Source of the DNA: Glomus cerebriforme
Taxonomy: Eukaryota > Glomeromycota > Glomeromycetes > Glomerales > Glomeraceae
Length of the DNA stretch: 64,000 bases
Assembly (NCBI GenBank): GCA_003550305.1
Contig: QKYT01000100.1
Location: 155,724-219,723, forward strand
Direction of reading: 5' to 3'
Under the pieces are notes generated by a model that was given only the letters and a program-made list of their open reading frames with translations, had not been told where the DNA came from and ran no database searches. The position numbers and the translations under genes are program-made. Shown piece by piece: positions 23,609-34,489 of this stretch; the stretch's first letter is position 1; each line of letters opens with the position of its first letter.

Positions 23609-23867
23609 AGGAGGTGATGATGCATTATCGTAATTTTTTAAAAAATAATAATAAATAAATGAGAATTGGATGATGGAAAATTTATCGAAATAAAATCTTG
23701 TTATTACAAAGATAAATGATTGCACCGTGTAACAAAATACCCTCCCTCATTTATTTTGAAAATACCGAGTGTAATTTTTCAAACACACGGAATTGAATTA
23801 TGAAATACATTTGTAAAAGTACATATATGGAACATTAAACATTAATATTGAAAAGTAGTCATATAAG

Positions 23868-25538
23868 TTATTCATTGAAGGCCGCATCCAAATCTTGAGA
23901 ACGTCTAGTAAATTCATTGCGCTTTTGTTCACGTTGGTCTTACAATAAAAAGAATTATAAAAATTTATAAATTAGGAGTCATACTACATAAAAAATTATT
24001 CGTTTCCTTAAGATTCCTTACCTCTAGCATTCCGGAGCATTTGATTTTCTGCTTGACGTTGTTCAGGTGATCTAGCAACACGCATACCTAGAGCTCCGTG
24101 AACGAGACGTTTAGCAACCATATCAGTGGTAGCGGGACGCGCACGAGGTTGAGTGTTATTTGGATCTTTTTTTTGAAAAAAAAAAAATCATATACAACCA
24201 ATAAAAAAAGTATTTTACAAATCAAGCAAATAAAAACACAACTAACTTTTTTGAAGAAAATCTGTGGGGCCGTCATATGGTTTTATTTGTGCTAATTGAT
24301 TGGTAACATTATCTAAATACGCTTTTCGCGCTAAAAGTATAACAAAAATTTAAATTAAACAGATAATTATGCAAATGATATTACTAAAATATCAAATTTA
24401 CCTGTAGCTGGATGTTCAAAGATAATTAAAGCACGAGTATCATCCATCCACTTGATGCGATAACCTCCACGCATGTTCTCATATTCTTGGAAAATATCGT
24501 GGAGATTGTGAGTCTTAAAAGACGCAGGAAAATCAAAGACATCAAGAATACGAGTTGACCCTTCAAACGCATCTACGAAAAAATAAAATATAAATGGCGA
24601 ATAATTATAATTTAGGTAAATTAAAATTAATAACTTACCTGGATCAAAATTGAATTCAATTTTACTACTCTTGCTTTTCTTATGTCCTTTTTTAAAGCCC
24701 CCTCTATTTTCATTTTTTGGAGAATTATCATTCCTTTGACCTTCCTTCTGTCTATTAGACGCCCAATCAAATGGGGTTGGACTTCCATCAATAGGACTAC
24801 TGACGGGACTGACGGGACTGACGGGACTGATAGCACTGACAGCACTTTTAATTTTCACCTCGCCATCTGCATTCTTTTCCCACTCCTCAACATTCTGTTG
24901 TCCTTGAGAAGCTGACGATGTTGAGTCATTAGTAGTAGATTGAGCGGAGGGCTTGGATTCATTTTTATTCTCACCAATATTGATATTTTCTAAGGAAGCA
25001 GTAACCTTGGTGACATCATCAGAGACATTATTGTCACTACCAGATCCAGCGCTTTCAGAACCTTGAACCCCATTACTATTTTGTTTGCTATCTGATTTTG
25101 ATTTTCTCCTATTATGACCCTTATTTGGTGTTTTGTCTCCTCCAGACTTGGGTGGGTATTGTCTCAAACTTGTTGCATCAAAATCTCGACCTCTCGGGGA
25201 ACGAGTTGCTTGTTGTTGTTGGTCCGGTTGATTTTCACTACCAGGTCCTCTGAAGTTACCACGTCCTTTTCTTACGACAGTGTCCTGGTTTTCCAATTTT
25301 TCATTATTGGCGTTATCAGCATACTCACCAGCCAGAGATTGCTCTTCACTGGTCAAACTACGCCTCGTTTTTGGTGTATTAATCTCGCTTCCGGATTTTC
25401 TATCAATATATAAATAATTAGCCATCTTGAAATTTTATTCAGGATTTTTAAGAAACTGAAACATTTCTTTGGTTTATACCTCGCCTTGTCAGCTCTTGTT
25501 GGACTTGTTTCTGGAGAAGCGGTAGCAGAGCCCATCAT
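23868..25538 (-). CDS. R3HCC1L-like coiled-coil protein
   Basis: Six exons in transcript order (25538-25480, 25399-24639, 24572-24402, 24330-24247, 24165-24022, 23938-23868) give about 429 residues. The N-terminal two thirds are disordered: Ser/Asn/Gly-rich with RGRGNFRG, RSPRGRD and an SPVSPVSPVSSP run. The C-terminal third resembles the end of animal R3HCC1/R3HCC1L: TRILDVFDFPASFKTHNL, GYRIKWMDDTRALIIFEHP, then TTDMVAKRLVHGALGMRVAR and a basic coil (EQRQAENQMLRNARDQREQK). No R3H motif is obvious, so an RNA-binding role is inferred only from relatives and the RGG-like segments. Two adjacent ATGs (25538, 25535) are possible starts. All introns are GT-AG. Confidence 0.78.
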
Positions 25539-25711
25539 GAATCGAATAAGTAGTAGAAATTAAAGAAAGTCTACTTTGGGAGGGATGTTAACCTATTTGT
25601 TTTGGTGAACTTTTGGTTGAGTTTCGACCAAGAAGCCGATGTGAATTTTGTTGTATTGGGAAAATTGTACAAAATACCTTTCATTGTCCACTCACATGTT
25701 TCAAAATCTGA

Positions 25712-25719
25712 TGACGTCA
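25712..25719. promoter_or_regulatory. CRE-type palindrome TGACGTCA
   Basis: A perfect 8-bp ATF/CREB consensus about 175 bp upstream of the R3HCC1L-like start codon. A CCAAT motif (AGCCAATG) lies about 65 bp further upstream, near 25778. Both are plausible promoter elements; binding is not shown. Confidence 0.45.
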
Positions 25720-25819
25720 TAATATTATTATCCTTTGTTTGTAGTACGAACCTTTCCCTAACAGCCAAACTTGGCCCAGCCAATGAAAATCCATTTATTA
25801 AACTTTAAATGCGTGCTGC

Positions 25820-28800
25820 ATAATGCACTGCGCATTTGCATTGCATTAAGAATTAAACTTGCTTTTCCAAGCAATCGGTGCAACTTTACAACGGGTTTTG
25901 TATTAATTTACTACGGATCTAAATCAAAATAAACCCCACAAATTTCAAAAACAAAGTTCTAAAAAAAAAAAAAAATATCAAACGATGCTACTTTCTCAAA
26001 TTAGATTAACTTTTTAATTAATTTGTATCAATTTTTAAACATTTTATAAAGTTATAATATTGAACATCTAACAATATAAATCAAACATTTTTTCTACTTG
26101 TAGATTAATGCTAAAAATTTAGAAAATATCTTATAACTATTTCTATTATAAAGACTAAGTATAATTATAAAAATTAATGATTATTTAATAAATTAAATAA
26201 GATTATTTAAAAATATTTACCATACTTATTTAATATAAAAAAAAAAGATTTAATTTAATTATTTATCCTTTTGGCTTTTTTATCTATTAAATTTTTATAA
26301 TTGTTATTTTCATTTTAATCTATTAGTAAAAGTTATTTTTTATTCCTTTAATTTATAAACATATTATTTATTAATATTACAAAAACTATTTTTTTTTTAA
26401 TTATACATTAATATTTCAAATATAATATTAAAAGAAAAAAAAAATTTTATAATTATACAAATTTAATATTAAATCATACTAAATTATATTTTACATATTA
26501 TTGATTAAATAATATCTTAACAGTTAATTATATAATACTTTAGTTTATATAATTTATTAATATTATAAATTAATATATAATTGAATTAATAATCATAATT
26601 TGTTTGATACTATTAATAATTTCAAAATATGAATATATTGAAATTAATTGCATATAATAATAAAAAATATTTTTTTAATATTTATTTTATATATAAAAAA
26701 TATTAATATAATATTTTTATTAGAAAAAAATAAATAATTTTTTTTATTAATAAATATAAAAATAATTAGATTAATTTTTATATTAAAGGTTATTTTAATA
26801 AAATTTTTATAGTTTAATTTAATTAATCAAAAAATTTATAGTTTTTTTTTTGTAATATAATAAATAATAAATAAAAAAAAATATTTTTAATTTAATTTAT
26901 TCAAAAATTATATATAAATATTTTTTTGATTATAGTTACTATTATAAATACTATCCAAATTATTTTAGATATTATAAATATAATTTGGAATATATAAATT
27001 CATTCAATTTATATGTAATTTACTAAGTAAAGTGTTAAAATAATTCAGAATACCAAAAATAATTTGTGATTTCTTTAATAATAATGCTGGGTTTTCCTTA
27101 AATAGTGTAAAAATATCTACTTTTAAGGTAATTCCTGGTGAAGATTTTGAAGAAGCCTTTTTGGAATTACTATATATCCAAATTGATTTTGAAATTTAGA
27201 TAGTAACTATAGCCACTATTATCTATAAATAATATAAGTTTAAAATTTAAAATATCAATTATTACATAATTTTATATTAATTCATCAGATAATTTTATAA
27301 TTATATTGTAGTATTAGTATATTATATTATTTATTTTATTTATTTAATTCTATCAATAAATAATCAAAAATACAATAATAAAATTTGTATTTTGCTAGTT
27401 TACCTATAATTTTTTTCTATATAAATTTATATACCAATAATTTTTATTAGTGAGATTATATAATTTTTGTCATTATTTAGTATATTCTTAATATGCTTTA
27501 TTTTTAATTAAAATATTACTTACTAAAATAATCCTATTATAGACTGAAAAATTTTATTTCAGAAGAAAGTATATTGAATAAAAAATATATTATAATTAAA
27601 AATAATACTATAATAGTTTCTTTAAATCTGCAATATATAACTAATTTACATTATCACAATTTGTTTATAATATTACAACTAATTGAATTTATATATTATA
27701 CTAATTTATATATCACAATTTATCACAAATTATTACATAATTTATATTTATATACTTTATTATTTTTTTAGTATCTTAATATTAAAAATTTTATTATAAT
27801 TAAAATTAAAATTTACTTAATTATTTTAATTATTTGCACATATTTATGCAGTTATTAAATTGATAAAATTCTATTAATATTTGAAAAAATTTATATGTAA
27901 GTAAATTCAAATTTGCTAAACAACTTTATTTAATCTTAAAGAGATTTTAACTTATTATCAAAATATCATAAATATATCTAAAGCTAAAAACAGAAATTTA
28001 AAAATTAGTATAACTATAAAAAATAAAAAATACTAATAACTTTTTTAATATTTAGTTTATATTTATAAAAATTTATATATAAATGAATTTGAACCTGTAA
28101 AACAACTTTGTTTAATCTTAAAAAACCTCTTTACTTATTATCAAAATATTAAAATTATATTCTAAAATTAAAGATAGAAAATCTGAAAATTATTATTTCA
28201 TTTCAAAATTTTTTAAAACTGAAATATACAGTATATAAAAAATAGTACAAAAGTATTAACAAATATTCTTAAATAAAAAAAAATAAAGAACAAATTATTT
28301 ATTATTTTAAAATATAAAATTAAAATTCAATTTAAAAGAAAAAAAAAAAAATATTAAAATAAAAAATAAAAATAATTACATATTATATTTATATTAAAAT
28401 ATAATATAAAATTAAAATCACCTAAGGGGTAAAATTAAAATTTTTTATTATTAAAATTACCTAAGATAAAATTTAAAAAAAAATAATTTTTAAATATAAA
28501 TAAAAAAATAGTTAGTATTTATAATAAAAAAATTTTAAATTAATAAATAATATTGGATTTAACTAAATATCACTAATGGTAATTATTACTATACATGAAA
28601 TTCTTTTACTTTACAGTCAAATTTCTTTATAATCATCAAGTTCATTGTATTTTTAAGTGTGATTATATAGAGATGTGACTGTAATTATTAAAATTTATTA
28701 TCATAATTATGCTATTCTAATAATAATTAATAAAATAATAATCAATAAATAATAATAAACTTTATAATAATTATTAAATTTTTAAATACAAATGTATAAC

Positions 28801-29050
28801 TAAAAAAACTAGTTATTTGAACTTGCTTTTTAATTTGTATTTTAAGTTTATGAACTATCTAAAAAACTAATACTATCCTATCTTTAGAATTATTTATATT
28901 ATAAGAACTGGTAAAAATAATGTATTAAGCTGAATATCAGAAAGAAGTGTATATTGTAAGCAGTATTGCAAATATAAAATAAGTATACTATTAATAATAT
29001 AGATGATTTAATCTATCATAGTAAGGCATTTGTATCATATTAAGTTACAA
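25820..29050. other. Extremely AT-rich gene desert
   Basis: About 3.2 kb dominated by A/T homopolymers and short palindromes, with no supported ORF, RNA gene or intact transposon. It marks the switch from the gene block to the repeat compartment. A duplicated ~100-bp segment inside it is listed separately. Confidence 0.7.
27895..28185 (+). repeat. Diverged direct duplication in AT-rich desert
   Basis: The stretch 27898-28000 and the stretch 28077-28183 share order and wording: AACAACTTT.TTTAATCTTAAA, then TTACTTATTATCAAAATAT, then a segment rich in AAA and GAAA. They lie about 180 bp apart, which suggests an old tandem duplication. Confidence 0.55.
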
Positions 29051-29075
29051 ATAGTTTTAATTTCTTTTCTAGTAA

Positions 29076-29850
29076 TTCCTATATTTGCATATAATTATTT
29101 ACTATTGATAAACCATTCTTTCAAAATTTGTTTAAATAAGTTATCATCTAAAATATGTATTACAGCTGTATTATTATCGCTATTCATGATAATAGATTTT
29201 TAATCAAACAGAAGAGTGGAGTTAAAAATAAGTAAAGAAGATTTCTTACTATTGATTTTAATGTCATTTATATTAAAGAATTTATTAAAAATATCAATAG
29301 TATTTTATAAATCTTCTTTTGAGTATTTAATTCATTATGTATCATCAGCGAATGTAATAATAGCAGAGTAAATTGAAGGAGAGAATTATGTGAAGATGTA
29401 AGTTTCTTTATAAGATTAGTTCACACTTAATGAGTAACCTTTATTATTAAAATGTTGAATTTTGCAAAGTAATAAATTATAAAAAAATTGCCAAAGTAAA
29501 GATAAAATTACTTCATCTTAATCTATGCTTACTTTCACAATAAAAAAATCTAAGAGACCAAATTTTATTATTATAATAATTTTTCTATTTTCATAAGAAA
29601 TTCTATAATAACAGCTAGGATTTTGATTCATTCTAATACCTTTTTAATTAGGACCATACTGATCAAGTTAAAAGCTTTTTGCATATTTTGATTAGCAATC
29701 CAAAACTCAGATTTTGTAGGTTTGGTATCTAAAATAATATTATATAAAATAATAATGGGTGTGGTCATATAAAGGCATATCCTATTTGTAGCTACCATGC
29801 AAAAAAAAAGCCATATCTCCGTATTATCACACCAAATAAAAACCAAAGAT
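29076..29850 (-). pseudogene. LINE-type reverse transcriptase relic
   Basis: On the minus strand, SEFWIANQNMQKAFNLISM (near 29700) is an RT fingers block, with Asn-Met where functional enzymes have Asp before MxKAF. About 400 bp downstream, ITFADDT near 29360-29345 is the palm catalytic motif. It is followed directly by two stop codons where Gln-Trp is likely, then by SKEDL and INSKKSSLLIFNS. The order and spacing match a non-LTR RT. The relic abuts the PolB unit. Confidence 0.68.
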
Positions 29851-29889
29851 TTACTGCTCTCGATATCATCTCAAGTTACAATTCAAAGG

Positions 29890-32800
29890 TTAATTTTGAA
29901 TGTAAAATTGAGATAGCTTCAGATGATACAAGCACATATTATCATAAAGTTGCAAGAAAGTATCAGATACCACTCTCTGGATAGAATTAATAAGTGATTA
30001 TAGATATAATTTTAGTGCACCATATTATGCAAAATCCCATCACTATCCACATGTATTTTATATTCACATTGATAACTTTCATCCTATAGACAATTTTAAA
30101 CCACTTTACAAAATCTATCCATCTTCTCTCTTTATCTATGATCGAGCATTGGTTCTAACATGAGACATAGAAACATATGATTTACATGAATCAGGGAACT
30201 TCCTAGAAGCAAAAAATGATACGTCCCAACTCACAAGTTTTTATGATTTGCATGACCCTACACTAGAAAGATGATCTGATTCCTCTAAAGAGAATATATT
30301 TAGTCGATGTAGAAATAAAACCAGACTCACGGTAAATCACAATCATATGTAAAAATCAGACCAATCTCTTAAAGGTATTTGCTTTATATTAGAAATCTTT
30401 TGTCCCAGACATCCAGCTCGATTTTAATGATTTAGGATATAATTGGCCTTTCATTGTAGAAAAGGCCACCAAATTAAATATTCTTAAATGGATAGTTTAG
30501 CAAATGTCAGCAAACTTGCATAAGAAAGCTAATGCTGAATTCATTCTCACTTGGAATTATTTTAGTAGGAAAGAAAAGCCACTAACTAATAGTTTCTTCC
30601 AAAGGAGCCAAAGGGTAAAGAAAGTAAATAAGAGTCCCAAAAAAATATTAGGCTAAGATTCCATCAATATCAAAATCAATTCCACTTTGAATTTTGAATC
30701 ATCTTTTCTTAAACTTCCTGGGTGCATGCCAATTAATATTCACACAAGTTTTATGTAATTCCACCCTTGTTCTGAGAAAACATCACTCAAATTCTTCTTA
30801 GAAAAATGTGATCTTAATGGTAAAGCTGATATGCCTATGAGCAAATTATAGAAGTATTATTCAGAGGCCAAGGATAGGACTTTCTCAATTCTTCCATCAA
30901 AAATATGCATGAAATCATAAATTATTGTGTTATAGACATCTTACGTTGTCAGGAGCTCATGGTTAAATGTAATATCATAAATGATTATAAAGAAGATGCT
31001 TCAATCACTTATATATCATTGTTTAATATGCATTATTATGCTATAGGAACAAAAGTATCTAATCTCCTAGGTGCTGAAGCGTGAGCGTAGAACATTCTAT
31101 ACTCTATGAAAATTTCTGACCAGAAAGCATCTGGAAAGTTTCCAGGAGCGTATGTATTTCTGTAGAGAAAGATCTTGAAAATAAGCATCCTGTCACAGGT
31201 TTAGACTTTGCTTCCTTATACCCTAGTATAATTATGACTTACAACCTCTTACCTAAGAAGATAGTCTTAACACTTTCAGAAGCAAATGAGTTAAAGAGAA
31301 AGAATAAAGTACTTCACAGTATTGAGTTCAAATATAATGACAAACCTATGCGAGCTTGGACCATATGACATGAAAATAAATCAGATCAGAAAGGTTTATT
31401 TCCAAAAATATTGGAAAATTTACTCAATATGTGAAATAAAATAAAGGTTGAGCTAAAAGTTCTCAGAAAGAAAAAGAAATATATGGAGTTAGTTAAAGGT
31501 AGATTGGATTCAGCTAGTGAATCTACTCCAATAATGAGCGTAATTAAGGATGTTCTATCTTTAAGAAAAGATACGAAGAAGCATACCGAGATGGCCCAAA
31601 TCTTAGATCCTTTTATTGATGCAGTATAGCTACTTTTAAGAAAAAATACAATTCTGTCTGTATTACATACGATTCTCTAAATTCAAAGCAAAAAGCTGTT
31701 AAATTATATATAAATTCATTCTATGGTGTGACAGGTCAAAGTGACTTCCCATTCTACAAACTTGAACTCGCCAGGAATGTTACTTTGGCTGGACAAGAAA
31801 ATATTAAACTCATTGCAGAATTCATAAAAAAAAAAGATTTTGGAATTAAACATGGTAATACTGATTCCCTATACCTCACTTGCCTAGATTCTTATTATGA
31901 GAAATGCGATCTAACTTATGATGCTGAAAAAGGCGTAATCTCAAAACTAGAGTACTGGACTGAAATGGTCAAAATTACTATAGGAATAATAAAAAATTGC
32001 ATAACAAAGTAAACAACTTTTTTAGGCTAAAAATCAGATGGATTATCTCAAAATGACTTATGAAAAAGTACTATTTTTGGTAGTATTTACTAAAAAGAAA
32101 AAATATTTTGGCATTCCCCATGAAGATACCCTAAACTTCAAACTGGAAGAGCTCTTTATAAGAAGAATCAATACTATGAAACAGAGTAAATCCCAAGTTT
32201 TTAAAACTATAGAGAATAGGATTATGTGAAGAGCTATGGCTATTAATAATAACCGATCACTTCATGAAATTGTTAAAGACATTCTTAGGGATGCCATAAC
32301 CAATCCCAAGCAATGGGATTTTGAACAGTTTATAAAGACCGATACATGAAAACCTGATGTAGACAACAAAGCTGTTCAGCATTTTATAGGACAAATGAGA
32401 GAAAAATACGATACTAAGATTCTGGTATCAGATGAGCACTTTAGTTATGTAATAACTTATTCAGATACGACTTTTAATTTACATGGCAAAAAGTTAAACC
32501 CAACTAAAGGTGAAAAAATGGAATTTGTGAACGTAATTAAGGAATTAAGTAAGGAAGTTAGATTTATATCATTATTACAAAAAAACTATCATTGGTCTCT
32601 ATGCTTGATTTATCATGTATAACAAGAAATACGAGCTCACTTCTACAAGCAGAATCATGCAAATCAAAAATCCAGACAAGAAATACATGCAGATTGATAA
32701 TTACGCTCAAAAACAGGCTAAGTCGTGGTTTGAGGGCTTTGTAAAAGAGAATATCATAGTGAATGGTATTACTTTCAAAATGATGATATCCCGTGAAATT

Positions 32801-33293
32801 GCTTATAAGCATTCTTACAGAAATGCAATCAAAAAAGTACAAGAAATATTGTATCAAAAGATAAGTAGCTTATATGAAATATTTCATGGTGAATGGCTTA
32901 ACTATGAGATTTTTATAGCAAGTAATCCTATTGAGGTATTATGGGAGAAATTTATGAAATGCGCTAGAAAAATTTCAAAAGGTAAAAACCTTTTGATAAA
33001 TGAAAAAAATATGTTCTGATTTTATGAGATATTCTAGTGAGCTTGTAAAGTGTATCAAAGAGTATAATTTATTCTTTCATAAATTGGTCTATCATCATAT
33101 ATGTTATAAAGAGTATATATCCATATCAGAAAAAATTGGTCCAGTTTTATTTATGCAAAAAAATGAGATAATTGTTAACTTACCTACCTTACTCCATATA
33201 TCAGAAATTAAAGCACTAGATGATATTAGTAATTTATGATATTTCTATCTTGAATCTGTAGTGAAAAAAGATGATTTGTCTGAAACTACTTAA
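29890..33293 (+). pseudogene. Family B DNA polymerase (viral/element type), decayed
   Basis: Relic of a polymerase of about 1,100 codons. N-terminal piece: [17 protein letters not shown] (near 29935) and the Exo I motif DIETYD (near 30158), preceded by a TGA. Later pieces include FPGAYVF, then the motif A block [17 protein letters not shown] near 31204. Motif B is [16 protein letters not shown] at 31690. Motif C reads [11 protein letters not shown] near 31850, so the catalytic YGDTDS motif is changed at two residues. The C-terminal domain runs through [34 protein letters not shown]-type text and ends at TAA 33291. At least six TGA stops and several frameshifts break it. Relatives are common in giant-virus-like and Polinton-like replicons and in AM-fungal genomes (recalled, not searched). 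Confidence 0.85.
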
Positions 33294-33524
33294 CTATATT
33301 ATTAAGTATTCTAGTAGAGGTGTGGCAATTTCAACTAAGAATACTTATAATATTTTTTATATAATTTTTCTCATACAATAATACTGGTTAACTTTAATTC
33401 CTATATTTGATCTAGTCACGTAATAACCTTTTCTGACCTCTGATCATATAACCTGACCTCAAATATTTCTGGAGATGTAAATCGCTAGTCTGAATATATC
33501 AGTCACTTTTTTTTTATATATTCC

Positions 33525-34060
33525 ATAGCTTTTTCCCAACTACAATCCATATAATTGCAATCAGTAGTAAGGTAAGTATAGAATATATTATTATTGGCAA
33601 CATCAAGGAACTCACAAGTATAGGAGCAGTTGCTGGTAAAGGTACCACTTCTGCTTCACCTATAGAAATTAATTGAGATGATAGCTTTATTTTTTCTTCT
33701 CAGAAATAGGAACTGATATGGTTCCAGAAGGACTTGTTAAAAGAAGTGTTTTTACATTTTTTATCTTATGAGATTTGTGAGTCTTTGATTTCTTTTTCTA
33801 TGAAAAAGTACTAATATTATGTGATCTCTTTGGGATCTACTCTTTCTTTACTTTTTTTTTGCCCAAAATATATTAACATTAATTTTAGCATCAGTCTCAG
33901 CCTCAGACTCTGATTCAGAAGAGAAGCTTTCAGAGCTAGAAGAACTATCCTCAGACTCTGATAAAGAAGTATCACTATCAGAAGAATTCGAATCTGATTA
34001 TTCGTCTACTCTAGCTATATGAACTCAACCACTTTTAGATTTTTTCTAGTCATAATAGGA
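33525..34060 (-). pseudogene. Acidic Ser-rich ORF relic with C-terminal membrane anchor
   Basis: Minus-strand relic lying between the 3' ends of the polymerase and primase genes. It begins near MTRKNLKVVEF (about 34052). It then passes through a strongly acidic Ser/Glu/Asp stretch (SDSDTSLSESEDSSSSSESF, SSESESEAETD). After a degraded middle it ends with GEAEVVPLPATAPILV and a hydrophobic span IIIYSILTLLLIAIIWIVVG before KKLWNI and a stop. Stops and shifts interrupt it. I do not recognise the family; an acidic domain plus tail anchor is all that can be read. Confidence 0.5.
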
Positions 34061-34159
34061 TAAAAAAAAAAAGAAAATTGATAAACTATATATTTTGTAC
34101 AATATAAATGAAACTATTTATATATTTAATTACTTAATTTTAATTAGCTAATTTTAATT

Positions 34160-34300
34160 CGGCATTATGACATCAATTTCAGATTTCAGCATGAATTTCA
34201 GATTTTAGAATTTTGGATTTCAAAAATATTTCAGATTTCAGTTTCAGAATTTTGGCAAATCTGAAATATTTCAGTTTACTACACTATAGTCGGTAAAGCA
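34160..34300. repeat. CAGATTTC/TTTCAGATTT short repeats
   Basis: Repeated TTTCAGATTT, ATTTCAGATT and CAGAATTTTGG words in about 140 bp, next to TAGTGTAGTAAACTGAAAT-like text on the minus strand. Looks like a microsatellite or the end of a small element. Confidence 0.5.
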
Positions 34301-34489
34301 AAAAAGAATATTATAACTTATTGCGAGCTCTCTATGAGGCCACGAGCTCTAATTGAGATATCTTTTATATATATTTGAAAATTGTGAATAGATAGGATAT
34401 GCAAAAAAATAATAATAATTTGGAATTATATATCGCCTAGTTGTAAAGAACAAAAAAACCCTCTTACCTAAACACCTTACTTATAAACT

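Noticed and set aside
25571..25808. Overlapping ORFs on both strands upstream of the R3HCC1L-like gene
   Set aside because: No family resemblance, and the region carries promoter motifs (CRE, CCAAT).
29890..33293. TGA as a sense codon (alternative genetic code) in the polymerase gene
   Set aside because: TGA falls at both Trp-like and Arg-like positions, frameshifts and TAA/TAG stops occur too, and neighbouring host genes use TGG normally. Decay explains it better.
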